A DNA stretch of 64,000 bases from Brevundimonas sp. A19_0 (GTDB lineage: Bacteria; Pseudomonadota; Alphaproteobacteria; Caulobacterales; Caulobacteraceae), in contig NZ_JAGHQP010000001.1 of the NCBI RefSeq assembly GCF_017744255.1, positions 1-64,000 of the forward strand, written 5' to 3'. Positions within the stretch are counted from its first letter, which is position 1; the number at the start of each line of letters is the position of its first letter. Of the stretch, positions 27,068 to 35,514 are shown piece by piece. The translations under genes were made by a program, and so were the position numbers. The notes beneath the pieces are model-generated. The model was not told where the DNA came from, did not search any database, and saw only the letters and a program-made list of their open reading frames with translations.

Positions 27068-28060
27068 TCAGGGAACGCGGATCGCCCCCGATCCCGAAGG
27101 CAGGGCCGCCCGGGTATCCCGCAGCCAGGCCTCGACGTCCTGAAACACCCGCACAGCCTGAAGATCGCGGTTCAGGATGTGGTATCCGTCCTCATAGAAG
27201 GCGGTGCGCAGGTTCGGCATCGGGCTGGCTCGCCCAAGGGCCTGATGGACCGCCCGGTCCGGCACCAGATCGTCGTGCGCCCCGTACAGGAACAGGGTGG
27301 GCACCCGCACCTGTCCCAAGCCCTGCCCGGCGTCCTCCATCAGGTCCACGAGGCCATACAGCACGTCGAAGCGCGTCGTCAGCGTCTGGTCTGGATCGCG
27401 GCCGCTCCGGATCAGCTCCATCAGATTGTCGCTGGCCAGCACCTGATCCGCCGCCCATTCCGGCGGCTCCAGCGCCACGTCGCCGAAGGTCCAGGCCGCA
27501 ACCGACAGGGACATGCGGTACAGCAGCGGCTGGCTGGACCAGCCCCAGACCGCCGGCGCCAGCAGGATCAGGCGGTCGGCGTCAGGGGGCCTCTCCGAGG
27601 CGAAGGCCGTGATGCCCACGGCGCCGCCCATGCTCTCCCCCGCAACCGCGATCAGCGCCCCAGGGTGCCGCGCCCGGACCAGGGCCACCACCTCACCCAG
27701 GTCCTGCGCCATCAGGTCCCCGGCCCACAGCCCGGGCCCTGGCGCGTCGCCAAAGCCGCGCTGGTCATAGGCATAGGTGGCAATGCCGCGCTCGGCCCAC
27801 CAGGGTCCGGCCAGACGGAAGGCCGCCCGTGAATCGTTGATGCCATGCAGGGCGACGATCACCGCCCAGGGCTCACCGTTCTCCGGTGCCCAGTGCAGAT
27901 AGGGCAAGGCGGCACCGTCCGGCATGAGGAACCGGTCTTCCGTCATGCTGGCGGACCCCAGGCGCTCGGGCGGGACCAGCGGCGACTGGACATAGGGCCC
28001 CGCGCACCCCGTCAGGGCCAGGGCGAGGATCAGCAGCAGGGATCGCCTCACGATCCGCAC
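27068..28060 (-). CDS. Alpha/beta hydrolase lipoprotein (monoacylglycerol-lipase-like)
   Basis: 330 residues with a lipoprotein signal (MRIVRRSLLLILALALTGC, Cys19). The hydrolase domain shows oxyanion segment VIVALHGINDS, YDQRGFGDAPG, nucleophile elbow AGESMGG, acid Asp in YGAHDDLVP and His in DGYHILNRD. This is the serine-aminopeptidase-S33/monoacylglycerol-lipase subgroup. Probably a membrane-anchored lipase or esterase acting on lipids in the periplasm or at the outer membrane. Located after the DUF3253 gene on the same strand, 15 bases downstream. Confidence 0.9.
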   Translation of the reverse strand: MRIVRRSLLLILALALTGCAGPYVQSPLVPPERLGSASMTEDRFLMPDGAALPYLHWAPENGEPWAVIVALHGINDSRAAFRLAGPWWAERGIATYAYDQRGFGDAPGPGLWAGDLMAQDLGEVVALVRARHPGALIAVAGESMGGAVGITAFASERPPDADRLILLAPAVWGWSSQPLLYRMSLSVAAWTFGDVALEPPEWAADQVLASDNLMELIRSGRDPDQTLTTRFDVLYGLVDLMEDAGQGLGQVRVPTLFLYGAHDDLVPDRAVHQALGRASPMPNLRTAFYEDGYHILNRDLQAVRVFQDVEAWLRDTRAALPSGSGAIRVP

Positions 28061-28075
28061 ACCGACTGCCCCGGA

Positions 28076-28375
28076 TCAGTCCGCATCGTCCGCGGCCGGC
28101 GGATTCGCCCGGGCATGGGCCTCGGCCTCTTCCGCCGTCGGCAGGCGCAGGCGCGTCACCCCCTTGAAGCTGGACGGGTCGACCGGCTTGCCCTTCTTGG
28201 TGATCACCAGCCGCCCCTGCCGCATCATCCCCAGCGCGGTCGTGCGAACGCGTGGCAGCATGCGCTGCCACTGCTCGGGCTGGAGGATCTTGGCCACGTC
28301 GGCCGGTTCGATGCTCTTGCCGGGGCCCAGCGCTTCGAGTTTTTCGAGAATGGTAGCTTCGATGGGGTCGCTCAT
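28076..28375 (-). CDS. DUF3253 domain protein
   Basis: 99 residues starting MSDPIEATILEKLEALGPGKSIEPADVAKIL. The small winged-helix-like DUF3253 pattern is clear: ADVAKILQPEQWQRMLPRVRTTALGMMRQGRLVITKKGKPVDP, then KGVTRLRL. Function unknown; the fold suggests nucleic-acid or protein binding. The ATG at 28375 is chosen from the family N-terminus; the longer frame to 28600 is antisense to the thioesterase gene. Divergent from the thioesterase gene, 48 bases apart. Confidence 0.88.
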   Translation of the reverse strand: MSDPIEATILEKLEALGPGKSIEPADVAKILQPEQWQRMLPRVRTTALGMMRQGRLVITKKGKPVDPSSFKGVTRLRLPTAEEAEAHARANPPAADDAD

Positions 28376-28423
28376 TGCCCCTATATGCGGCATTGCGGGA
28401 CGAAGAAGAAGCAGAGGATCACC

Positions 28424-28858
28424 ATGGTCGCCAAGATCACCGTTACCGAGGGCGAGTTCGCCGGCTGGAAGACCTATGACCTGCACGGCACCTTCGATCA
28501 GGTGGTGGGCCCCTTCTACTTCCGGCCGGACCCGGACGGGCGGATGCGCTGCGCCTTCCGGGCCGAGCCCAAGCACATGAATGCGGGTGGGCGGATGCAC
28601 GGCGGATGCCTCATGACCTTTGCCGACATCGCCCTGTTCCAGACGGCCTATCAGGAGATGGAGGGCGCCTCGGGCGTCACCGTCCAGCTGGACTCCACCT
28701 TCATTGACGGGGCCTATGTCGGCGAACTGGTCGAGGCGACCGGTGAGGTGATCCGCGCCGGCCGCAGCCTGATCTTCGTCCGCGGCCAGATCAATGCCGG
28801 CGAGCGGGTGCTGATGACCTTCTCGGGCGTCATCCGGAAATTCAAACCGCGAACTTGA
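28424..28858 (+). CDS. PaaI-type hotdog thioesterase
   Basis: 144 residues, single hotdog domain. The motif HMNAGGRMHGGCLMTFADIALF has the HGG(C/V) and the acidic helix residue (Asp in FADIA) of PaaI-like acyl-CoA thioesterases. The following strands TVQLDSTFIDGAYVGELVEATGEVIRAGRSLIFVRGQI complete the fold. Substrate unknown. AGAGGA precedes ATG 28424 by seven bases. A frame for the next gene opens with TTG overlapping this stop. Confidence 0.9.
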   Translation: MVAKITVTEGEFAGWKTYDLHGTFDQVVGPFYFRPDPDGRMRCAFRAEPKHMNAGGRMHGGCLMTFADIALFQTAYQEMEGASGVTVQLDSTFIDGAYVGELVEATGEVIRAGRSLIFVRGQINAGERVLMTFSGVIRKFKPRT

Positions 28859-28950
28859 CTGTCGGCAGGCAACTATCCCTCAGTCCTCAGGACGCAATGG
28901 CCTTGGGCATCGACAAGACCCGTGGCCCCGATGAGGTGAGGGTGGCCGCC

Positions 28951-30102
28951 ATGGAGACGACAGGACCAGCTTCGACCTCAGCCGGTCGGGGAACGGGGCC
29001 AGGCTGGCGGTACAGAAATGTTCTGGCCGGTGACCCCGCGCCCACCTTCCGTCAGAGATCCAGCGGCAACCCCGACTACGTGTTCGGCAGCGCCGCAGGC
29101 CGCTATCTGGTGCTTTGCTTCTTCCAGTCCAGCACGGACGAGCAGGGCCGTTGCGCCCTGTCGATCCTGGCGGACCATCGCGCCCTGTTCGACGACGCCA
29201 AGGCGTCCTTCTTCGGAGTGTCGGTCGACCCTGCCGATGAGCAGCGCCTGGAGCAGAGCCTGCCGGGGGTGCGGTGGTTTTTTGACCACGACCTGAAAAT
29301 CAGCCGCCTTTACGGGGCGGCATCGCTGGAGGACGGGGGGCCGCCTCGACGCCTCTGGGTCGTCGTCGATCCGACGCTCAGGGTGGCCGCCGTGATCCCG
29401 ATGAGGTCGGATGGCGCGGATCGGGACGAGCTGATCCGCCTCATCAAGGCGCTACCCCCGATCGGCATGCTGGGCGGGATGGAGACCACCGCGCCCATCC
29501 TTCACTTGCCGAACGTGTTTGAAGCCGCGCTCTGCGAGCAGTTGATTGGCGCGTACCGTGCCAAGGGGGGCGAGCCGTCCGGTTTCATGGTCGAGCGAGA
29601 CGGCAAGACGGTCGTGGCAACCGATCCGAACCACAAGCGCCGTCGAGACCTGCTTCTGGGCGACCCCGCGCTGATCCGCGCCGCGCGAGAGCGTATCCAC
29701 CGTAGGATCGTCCCGGAAATCAAGAAGGTTCATCAGTTCAACGTGACGCGCATGGAGCGCTATCTGGTGGCGCTGTACGATGAAGCGGAACGCGGGCATT
29801 TCAGGGCGCACCGCGACAACACGACCAAGGGAACGGCGCACCGTCGCTTCGCCGTGTCCATCAATCTGAACGACGACTTCGATGGCGGAGAGATCGGCTT
29901 CCCGGAATATGGACCTCGCACGTACAAGCCGCAGCGGGGGGCTGCGATCGTGTTTTCGTGCTCACTGCTGCACGCCGTGTCGCCGGTCACGCGCGGGGAG
30001 CGGTTCGCCTTCCTGCCGTTTCTCTACGACGACGCCGCCGCGAAAGTGCGGGAAGCGAATATGCCATTCCTGGAAAACGGAAATGCCAGCTATCGCGCCT
30101 AG
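28951..30102 (+). CDS. Redoxin-like domain fused to a prolyl-4-hydroxylase-type 2OG-Fe(II) dioxygenase
   Basis: About 383 residues. The N-terminal half (about 15-175) has a thioredoxin-fold peroxiredoxin look: GDPAPTF at the front, then YLVLCFFQSSTDEQGRCAL and a FGVSVDP strand. A Cys is near the peroxidatic position, but the usual T-x-x-C context is not kept. The C-terminal half is a P4H-like dioxygenase with iron ligands His287 and Asp289 (HRD) and His341 (LLHAV), and 2-oxoglutarate Arg351. No signal peptide. I prefer ATG 28951 (GAGGTGAGG upstream); the frame also opens at TTG 28855, overlapping the thioesterase stop, and ATG 28897. Possibly a redox-linked hydroxylase; substrate unknown. Confidence 0.85.
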   Translation: METTGPASTSAGRGTGPGWRYRNVLAGDPAPTFRQRSSGNPDYVFGSAAGRYLVLCFFQSSTDEQGRCALSILADHRALFDDAKASFFGVSVDPADEQRLEQSLPGVRWFFDHDLKISRLYGAASLEDGGPPRRLWVVVDPTLRVAAVIPMRSDGADRDELIRLIKALPPIGMLGGMETTAPILHLPNVFEAALCEQLIGAYRAKGGEPSGFMVERDGKTVVATDPNHKRRRDLLLGDPALIRAARERIHRRIVPEIKKVHQFNVTRMERYLVALYDEAERGHFRAHRDNTTKGTAHRRFAVSINLNDDFDGGEIGFPEYGPRTYKPQRGAAIVFSCSLLHAVSPVTRGERFAFLPFLYDDAAAKVREANMPFLENGNASYRA

Positions 30103-30132
30103 TCCGCGCGTGTGAAACGCCTCCCGGAATTC

Positions 30133-30753
30133 TCAGACGCCCGCCTTGGCAGCGGGGCGGGCCCGGCAGGCGTCCAGCCAGCGATTGAGGTTCTCGAGCT
30201 CGGCCGGCGGGCGGTATTTGATCAGGCGGGCGAAATCCAGTCCGACCACCGCGACAATGTCGGCGATGGTGAACCGGTCGAGCGCCATGAACTCGCGCCC
30301 CTCCAGATGGCGGTCGAGCGTCTTCATGAAGCGTTCGGCGGCCACGCGGTTGTAATCGGCGACCTGCGGCTGGGGCGTGGCCTCCAGTACGGCCAGCGCC
30401 GGGTGGGTGAAGCGCACCGTCAGCATCACGGGATTGGCCAGATAGAATTCGCAGCGCCGTGTCCACATCTCGACGATGGCCTGCTCGCGGGCGTCGTTTC
30501 CGAACAGGTTCGGCTCCGGATAGACCGACTCCAGATAGCGGCAGATGGCGACCGACTCCGAGATGCAGGTGCCGTCGTCCAGCTCGAGCGCAGGCACGTG
30601 TGGCACCCCGACCTTCGCCCGGTATTCCGGCGTGCGGTGCTCGCCGGCCAGCAGGTCGACCTGCACGACCTCGACATCCTCGATGCCCTTCTCGGCCATG
30701 ACCCAGCGCACCCGGCGCGGATTGGGGGCGCGATGGCTGTCGTAGAGCTTCAT
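30133..30753 (-). CDS. Glutathione S-transferase family protein
   Basis: 206 residues. Thioredoxin-like N-terminal domain with MKLYDSHRAPNPRRVRWVMAEKGI, the cis-Pro segment GVPHVPALELDDG and the glutathione-binding CISESVAICRYLE (Glu-Ser). The C-terminal helical domain contains FTIADIVAVVGLDFA (N-capping/Asp motif). A catalytic Ser near residue 6 is plausible. Role is likely detoxification, unknown substrate. ATG 30753 is the family start; the longer frame is not supported. Follows the nucleoside transporter gene (29-base gap) on the minus strand. Confidence 0.92.
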   Translation of the reverse strand: MKLYDSHRAPNPRRVRWVMAEKGIEDVEVVQVDLLAGEHRTPEYRAKVGVPHVPALELDDGTCISESVAICRYLESVYPEPNLFGNDAREQAIVEMWTRRCEFYLANPVMLTVRFTHPALAVLEATPQPQVADYNRVAAERFMKTLDRHLEGREFMALDRFTIADIVAVVGLDFARLIKYRPPAELENLNRWLDACRARPAAKAGV

Positions 30754-30782
30754 GGCGGATCTCTCGGTTGCGTTTCGAAACC

Positions 30783-32057
30783 CTAGCCGCCGAATACCCC
30801 GGCGGGCAAGGCGCCGACCACCGAGGCGGTCATCAGGGTCGCCATGAAGCCGGCCGCCAGCGCCTTCCAGACCATGCCCAGAACCTCGGTGCGCCGCTCG
30901 GGCATCAGGACGGACAGGCCGGTCACAGTAATGCCGACCGAGCCGATGTTGGCAAAGCCGCACAGGGCATAGGTCATCAGCATCCGGGTGCGCTCACTGA
31001 TCGCCTCGGGCGGGACCTTGCCCAATTCGATGAAGGCGACGAACTCCGTCAGGGTCAGCTTCACCCCCAGCAGCCGCCCGGCCTCACCCGCATCGGTCCA
31101 GGAGACGCCGGTCAGCCACGCCACCGGCATGAACAGCCACCCCAGCAGCCGCTCGACCGAGACCGGCTCTCCGAACAGCCAGAAGCCGCCAATCATGGTG
31201 TTCACAAGGGCGACCAGCGCAACGAACACAATCAGCACGGCCGAGATGTTCAGCACCACCATCAGACCGTCCGACGTGCCCTTCACGATGGCGTCGATCG
31301 ACGAGTCGTATTTCAGCGAGGCGGAATAGTCGGCGACTTCCCCGCCCTGCCCCGGGGTCTCGGGGATCATGATGCGGGCCAGCAGCACGCCCGCGGGCGC
31401 CGAGACGATCGAGGCCACCAGAACGTGCCCTGCCGCATTGGGCAGCACGGGTGCGAGGATGGCGGCATAGGCCACCATGGTCGAGCCGGCGACGGTCGCC
31501 AGCCCGACCACCATCATGAGAAACAGTTCGGAGCGGGTCAGCTTGTCCAGATAGGCCCGGATGACGATCGGGCTCTCGATCATGCCAAGGAAGATGTTGG
31601 CCGCGACCGCCAGCGCCGACGCCCCGCCCAGCCCCATGGTCCGCTGGAACAGCAGGCCGAAGCCATAGGTGATCGCCTTCAGGATCTTCCAGTGCCACAG
31701 CAGGGCCGACAAGGCCGAGATCACCAGAATGAGGGGCAGAACCTGGAAGGCGAAGGTGAACAGGGCCCCCTGATTGCTGACCGCATAAGGCTGATCGCCG
31801 CCCGCCAGATAACCGAACACGAACTGCGCACCCTGATTGGTGGCGGCGCCCACGGCATCGACCGAGCCGGTTATGGCCGCCAGCACATTCTGCGAGCCCG
31901 GAATGGCGAACAGGGCCAGCACCAGCCCCGCCTGCACCGCCACGGCGCCCAGGGTCAGCCGCCATGGGAAGCGCTTGCGGTTCTCGGACAGCAGCCAGCA
32001 GATCGCGACGACGACGCATAGGCCCAGCATGCTTTGGGCATTCAGTGTGGTGAACAT
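30783..32057 (-). CDS. Concentrative nucleoside transporter (NupC family)
   Basis: 424 residues with about ten membrane segments. CNT family stretches are visible: PLILVISALSALLWHWKILKAI, the conserved MGLGGASALAVAANIFLGMIESPIVIRAYL (re-entrant loop with the GxxES-type signature), and CGFANIGSVGI near the C-terminus. It imports nucleosides with cations, mostly Na or H. Start at ATG 32057 with GGGGAG upstream; the longer frame is out of family. It would supply salvage, but no nucleoside-metabolism genes are next to it. Confidence 0.93.
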   Translation of the reverse strand: MFTTLNAQSMLGLCVVVAICWLLSENRKRFPWRLTLGAVAVQAGLVLALFAIPGSQNVLAAITGSVDAVGAATNQGAQFVFGYLAGGDQPYAVSNQGALFTFAFQVLPLILVISALSALLWHWKILKAITYGFGLLFQRTMGLGGASALAVAANIFLGMIESPIVIRAYLDKLTRSELFLMMVVGLATVAGSTMVAYAAILAPVLPNAAGHVLVASIVSAPAGVLLARIMIPETPGQGGEVADYSASLKYDSSIDAIVKGTSDGLMVVLNISAVLIVFVALVALVNTMIGGFWLFGEPVSVERLLGWLFMPVAWLTGVSWTDAGEAGRLLGVKLTLTEFVAFIELGKVPPEAISERTRMLMTYALCGFANIGSVGITVTGLSVLMPERRTEVLGMVWKALAAGFMATLMTASVVGALPAGVFGG

Positions 32058-32223
32058 CGGCACTCCCCCGTCGCCCGCGCGCGGCCCTGTCCGGCTTGAA
32101 CGCCACCCCGCGCCCGCTGGCAAGAGCAAGTTGCGCGCGCACCTGTTTCGTCAGGTTCGGACAGTCTTGCAGGCCCGCATACCGTTGATAGTCTGGCGCC
32201 CTCTATTGGGGGAGAGACGCGCC

Positions 32224-34509
32224 ATGACCGGTTCGAAACGGGGCCTCGGACATTTCCGCTCGCTTGCGGGTGCGGCCTTCGCAGCGGTGGCAGGCCTGAT
32301 GGCGCTGGCAGGGCCGGCGCAGGCCCAGGACCCGATCCGTCTGGGCGGTGAGGTGCAGGGGCGGTTGCAGGACGGCGATGCCCAGCTGACCTCAGGCGAA
32401 TATGTCGACGTCTATGTGTTCGAGGGCCGGGCCGGACAGCAGGTCACGATCCAGATGTCCTCGGGCGACCTCGACTCCTACGTCATGATCCGGGGGCCGT
32501 CCGGCTTCGCCGAGTTCAACGATGACCGCGATGAGGGCGACGTCGATTCCCAGCTCACGGTGCGCCTGCCCGCCACCGGCCAGTACCGGATTCAGGCCAC
32601 GACCTTCTCTCCGGGGGAAAGCGGCCGCTATTCGCTGTCCCTCGTGGAAGGGACCGGTCCGCAGATAGCGGCGCGCGGTGGAGGCCAGGCCGAAACCGGC
32701 ACCAGCGTCGGCCAGCTGTCGAGTTTAGACAGCGCGATCTCCAGCGGGGAATATGCCGACAGCTGGTCCTTCTCCGGGACGCCCGGACAGACCTATGTCG
32801 TTCGGCTGAATTCGGCGGAATTCGACCCCTATCTGATGGTCCGCGGGGAAGGCGTCAGCGAGGACAATGATGACGACCAGACCGGCCGGGGGACCCGCAA
32901 CAGCCGCATCGAGTTCGTCATGCCCGACACGGGCGAGGTCTCGATCATCACCACCAGCTATGAGGTGGGCGAGACCGGGGCCTATACCCTGGTCCTCGAG
33001 GAGGCCGGAGGCGTAACGAGCGTCGCCTCCGCCAGCGGCAGCACCTCGGCCCTGCGCCTCGGCCAGACGATCACGGGGCGGCTGCAGGACGGCAACGACA
33101 CCCTGCGCTCCGGCGAATACATCGACATCTACACCTTCTCGGGACAGGCGGGCGACCACATCGAGGTCACCCTGCGCTCGGACCAGTTCGACCCCTATCT
33201 GTTCGTGCAGGGCCCGGGAGAGTTCGCGGTCGCCAACGACGACGACGAGAGCGGCGAGGACGGCGTCAACAGCCGTCTGGTCCTGACCCTGCCGGCCAGC
33301 GGCGAGTATCATGTGGTCGCCACCAGCTTCGCACCGGGTGAGACCGGCACCTATCGCCTGGCCCTCAGCAGCACCGATGCAGGCAGCGTCCAGACGGCGG
33401 CCTCGCCCCGGGCGGGCAACAGCTTCGTGGACGGCGTGGCCCTGAGCGGCAGTCTGTCGGCCAGTGACGAGCAGTTGACCACCGGCGAATACACCGACCG
33501 CTATGTGATCTCGGGCCGGCGCGGGGACCGGGTGGCCCTCGACCTGCAATCCAGCGCCTTCGACACCTATCTGTTCATGCGCGGTCCCGACGACATGTCG
33601 GCCGACAACGATGACGGGCCCAACGGCACCAACAGCCGGATCGACGTCACCCTGCCCGCCGACGGCGACTACACCGTCTCGGTCACCAGCTTCGCACCGG
33701 GCGAGGTCGGGGCCTACAGCCTGACGGCGGGCCTCAGCATGGGCACCCCGCGTCAGGCGGGCGTCCAGGGCGGGCCGCGCGTCTTCGCCATCATGGTCGG
33801 CATCTCGGACTATGGCGGCTTTGCCGGGGACCTCGCCTATACGGCCGATGATGCGATCAAACTGGCCGAGGACCTGCGCCGCGAGGGCGTGCTGAACCCC
33901 GCCAGCATCGTGCTCACGGATGCCGAGGCGACGGTCGACGGCGTGCGCCGGGCCTTCGCCGAGGTCGCGGCCCAGGCGGGGCCCGACGACATCTTCCTGT
34001 TCTTCTATTCGGGCCACGGCTCGCAGGAAGCCGGCAGCTACAGCGCGCTGGAGCCGGACGGCCGGACGGAAAGCATCGTCATGCGCGATGGTCTGATCAC
34101 CGATGCCGAGATGGCCGAGTTGTTCGATACGCTCGACACCCGCCTGTCCCTGATCGTGCTGGACAGCTGTTTCTCGGGCGGGTTCGCCCGCAATGTGGTG
34201 GACCGCCCCGGCGTGATCGGCCTGTTCAGTTCTGAAGAGGATCTGACCAGCCAGGTGGCCGTGAAGTTCCAGGCCGGTGGCTATCTCTCGCACTTCCTGC
34301 GCACCGGACTGACGGGCGAGGCCAACATGGACGGGGACGACCTGATCACCGCCGGTGAGCTGACCACCTATCTGCGGCGCAAATTCGCGGCCGAGGTCAT
34401 GGACGTCCAGACCCAGACCATGGATGGCCAGCGCAGCTACCAGCACCTCGTGGTGGAACGCGGCGGTGTGCAGGTCGACGATGTGGTGATCCGGATCGAT
34501 CGCGGCTGA
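32224..34509 (+). CDS. Secreted caspase-like protease with four PPC repeats
   Basis: 761 residues. Signal peptide ending PAQAQ (about 35). Four beta-sandwich repeats of about 105 residues follow (roughly 38-145, 155-260, 275-385, 395-505), each with (T/S)SGEY-x-D near its front and (T)-SF-x-PGE-x-G-x-Y at its end. These are the bacterial pre-peptidase C-terminal type. A caspase-hemoglobinase domain starts at 519 (VFAIMVGISDYG). His598 (YSGHGSQ) and Cys649 (LDSCFSGG) form the catalytic dyad. GGGGGAGAG precedes ATG 32224. It is probably exported and cleaves after Arg/Lys or Asp-type sites; specificity is not known. The repeat-first order is unusual, as PPC domains more often follow a catalytic domain. 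Confidence 0.9.
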   Translation: MTGSKRGLGHFRSLAGAAFAAVAGLMALAGPAQAQDPIRLGGEVQGRLQDGDAQLTSGEYVDVYVFEGRAGQQVTIQMSSGDLDSYVMIRGPSGFAEFNDDRDEGDVDSQLTVRLPATGQYRIQATTFSPGESGRYSLSLVEGTGPQIAARGGGQAETGTSVGQLSSLDSAISSGEYADSWSFSGTPGQTYVVRLNSAEFDPYLMVRGEGVSEDNDDDQTGRGTRNSRIEFVMPDTGEVSIITTSYEVGETGAYTLVLEEAGGVTSVASASGSTSALRLGQTITGRLQDGNDTLRSGEYIDIYTFSGQAGDHIEVTLRSDQFDPYLFVQGPGEFAVANDDDESGEDGVNSRLVLTLPASGEYHVVATSFAPGETGTYRLALSSTDAGSVQTAASPRAGNSFVDGVALSGSLSASDEQLTTGEYTDRYVISGRRGDRVALDLQSSAFDTYLFMRGPDDMSADNDDGPNGTNSRIDVTLPADGDYTVSVTSFAPGEVGAYSLTAGLSMGTPRQAGVQGGPRVFAIMVGISDYGGFAGDLAYTADDAIKLAEDLRREGVLNPASIVLTDAEATVDGVRRAFAEVAAQAGPDDIFLFFYSGHGSQEAGSYSALEPDGRTESIVMRDGLITDAEMAELFDTLDTRLSLIVLDSCFSGGFARNVVDRPGVIGLFSSEEDLTSQVAVKFQAGGYLSHFLRTGLTGEANMDGDDLITAGELTTYLRRKFAAEVMDVQTQTMDGQRSYQHLVVERGGVQVDDVVIRIDRG

Positions 34510-34538
34510 CGGTCATCCTTTCGCCCTGATCCGGGCTC

Positions 34539-34560
34539 CTGATCACGGAACCGTGATCAG
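34539..34560. promoter_or_regulatory. Perfect 22-bp palindrome, candidate operator
   Basis: Arms CTGATCACGG and CCGTGATCAG pair perfectly around AA. There is no T-run, so it is not a usual terminator, and the 2-base centre makes a tight RNA hairpin unlikely. It lies 15 bases before the DUF4349 ATG and just upstream of its GAGGAGG ribosome site, a good place for a dimeric repressor or activator. Confidence 0.5.
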
Positions 34561-34575
34561 ACCGAGGAGGGTGAG

Positions 34576-35514
34576 ATGCGACGGACCATGATGTTGGGGG
34601 CGCTGGCGATCGCACTGGGGCTTTCTGCCTGCGATGGGAGCGGCAGCGAGGGCGCTGCCGAGTACGCCGATACCGACATGGCGATGGCCGAGCCGGTGAT
34701 CGTCATGCCGCAGGGCCCCACAGAGGCGACCGATGCCGCCGCCACATCTGCCGAGGCCGGGGGAGCGTCATCGGGCGCGCCCGCGCCAGAGGTTCAGCCG
34801 GTCAGCACCATTGCCTACAGCTATCGCTATGCGCTGGACCTGCCCGCGGATGAGGTCAACCCGATGCGCAGCCGCCACGAGGCCGCCTGTGTCGAGGCCG
34901 GGCCGCGCGTCTGCCAGATCCTGGGCTCCGAGAGCCAGGCGTACGGCGACGACCGCGTCTCTGCGACCCTCAGGGTGAGGGCGACACCCGCCTGGCTCAC
35001 CACCTTCCGGGCGAGGCTGGAGGGACAGGCGGACGACGCCGGGGGACGGATCGCGTCCAGCCAGACCGATGCCGAGGATCTCAGCCGGTCCCTGACCGAC
35101 ACCGAGGCCCGGCTCCGCGCGCTCGAGACCCTGCGGGACCGGCTGCAGCAGCTGCTGGCCACCCGCAGTGGCCCGCTGGAACAGCTCCTGCAGACCGAAC
35201 GGGAACTGGCCCGGGTGCAGGGCGAACTGGATGCGACCCGCTCGGCCCTCGCCGTGCTTCGGGATCGGGTCGCGATGTCGCAGCTGACGATCACCTATCA
35301 GTCCGAGACGCAGTTTGCCTCGAACAGCGCCTTCAGCCCTGTCGGCAATGCGTTCGCAAACTCGCTGCGCGTCTTCATGGCGACCCTTGGCGGGTTGATC
35401 TATCTGGTCGCCGGTCTGCTGCCCCTTGCGCTGATCCTGTTGCCGGTGGGCTGGCTGGTGCGCCGCTGGGTCCGCGTCCGGCGCGAGCGACGGCCTCCGC
35501 CGCCCCTCGACTAG
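34576..35514 (+). CDS. DUF4349 lipoprotein
   Basis: 312 residues. Lipoprotein signal MRRTMMLGALAIALGLSAC (Cys19), acidic/Ala-rich spacer, then the DUF4349 domain: YSYRYALDLPADEVNPMRSRHEAAC, a long coiled coil (about 150-240) and a SQLTITY strand. A C-terminal membrane segment (about 265-290) and a basic tail RRWVRVRRERRPP follow. It thus seems held at both ends in the inner membrane region. Function unknown. GAGGAGGGTGAG precedes the ATG. It follows the caspase-like gene and a palindrome, and shares its stop region (CTAG) with ilvE. Confidence 0.88.
   Translation: MRRTMMLGALAIALGLSACDGSGSEGAAEYADTDMAMAEPVIVMPQGPTEATDAAATSAEAGGASSGAPAPEVQPVSTIAYSYRYALDLPADEVNPMRSRHEAACVEAGPRVCQILGSESQAYGDDRVSATLRVRATPAWLTTFRARLEGQADDAGGRIASSQTDAEDLSRSLTDTEARLRALETLRDRLQQLLATRSGPLEQLLQTERELARVQGELDATRSALAVLRDRVAMSQLTITYQSETQFASNSAFSPVGNAFANSLRVFMATLGGLIYLVAGLLPLALILLPVGWLVRRWVRVRRERRPPPPLD

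Noticed and set aside
32725-34446. A 573-codon open frame opposite the caspase-like gene
   Set aside because: Repeated composition mirrors the PPC repeats on the other strand; no start signals.
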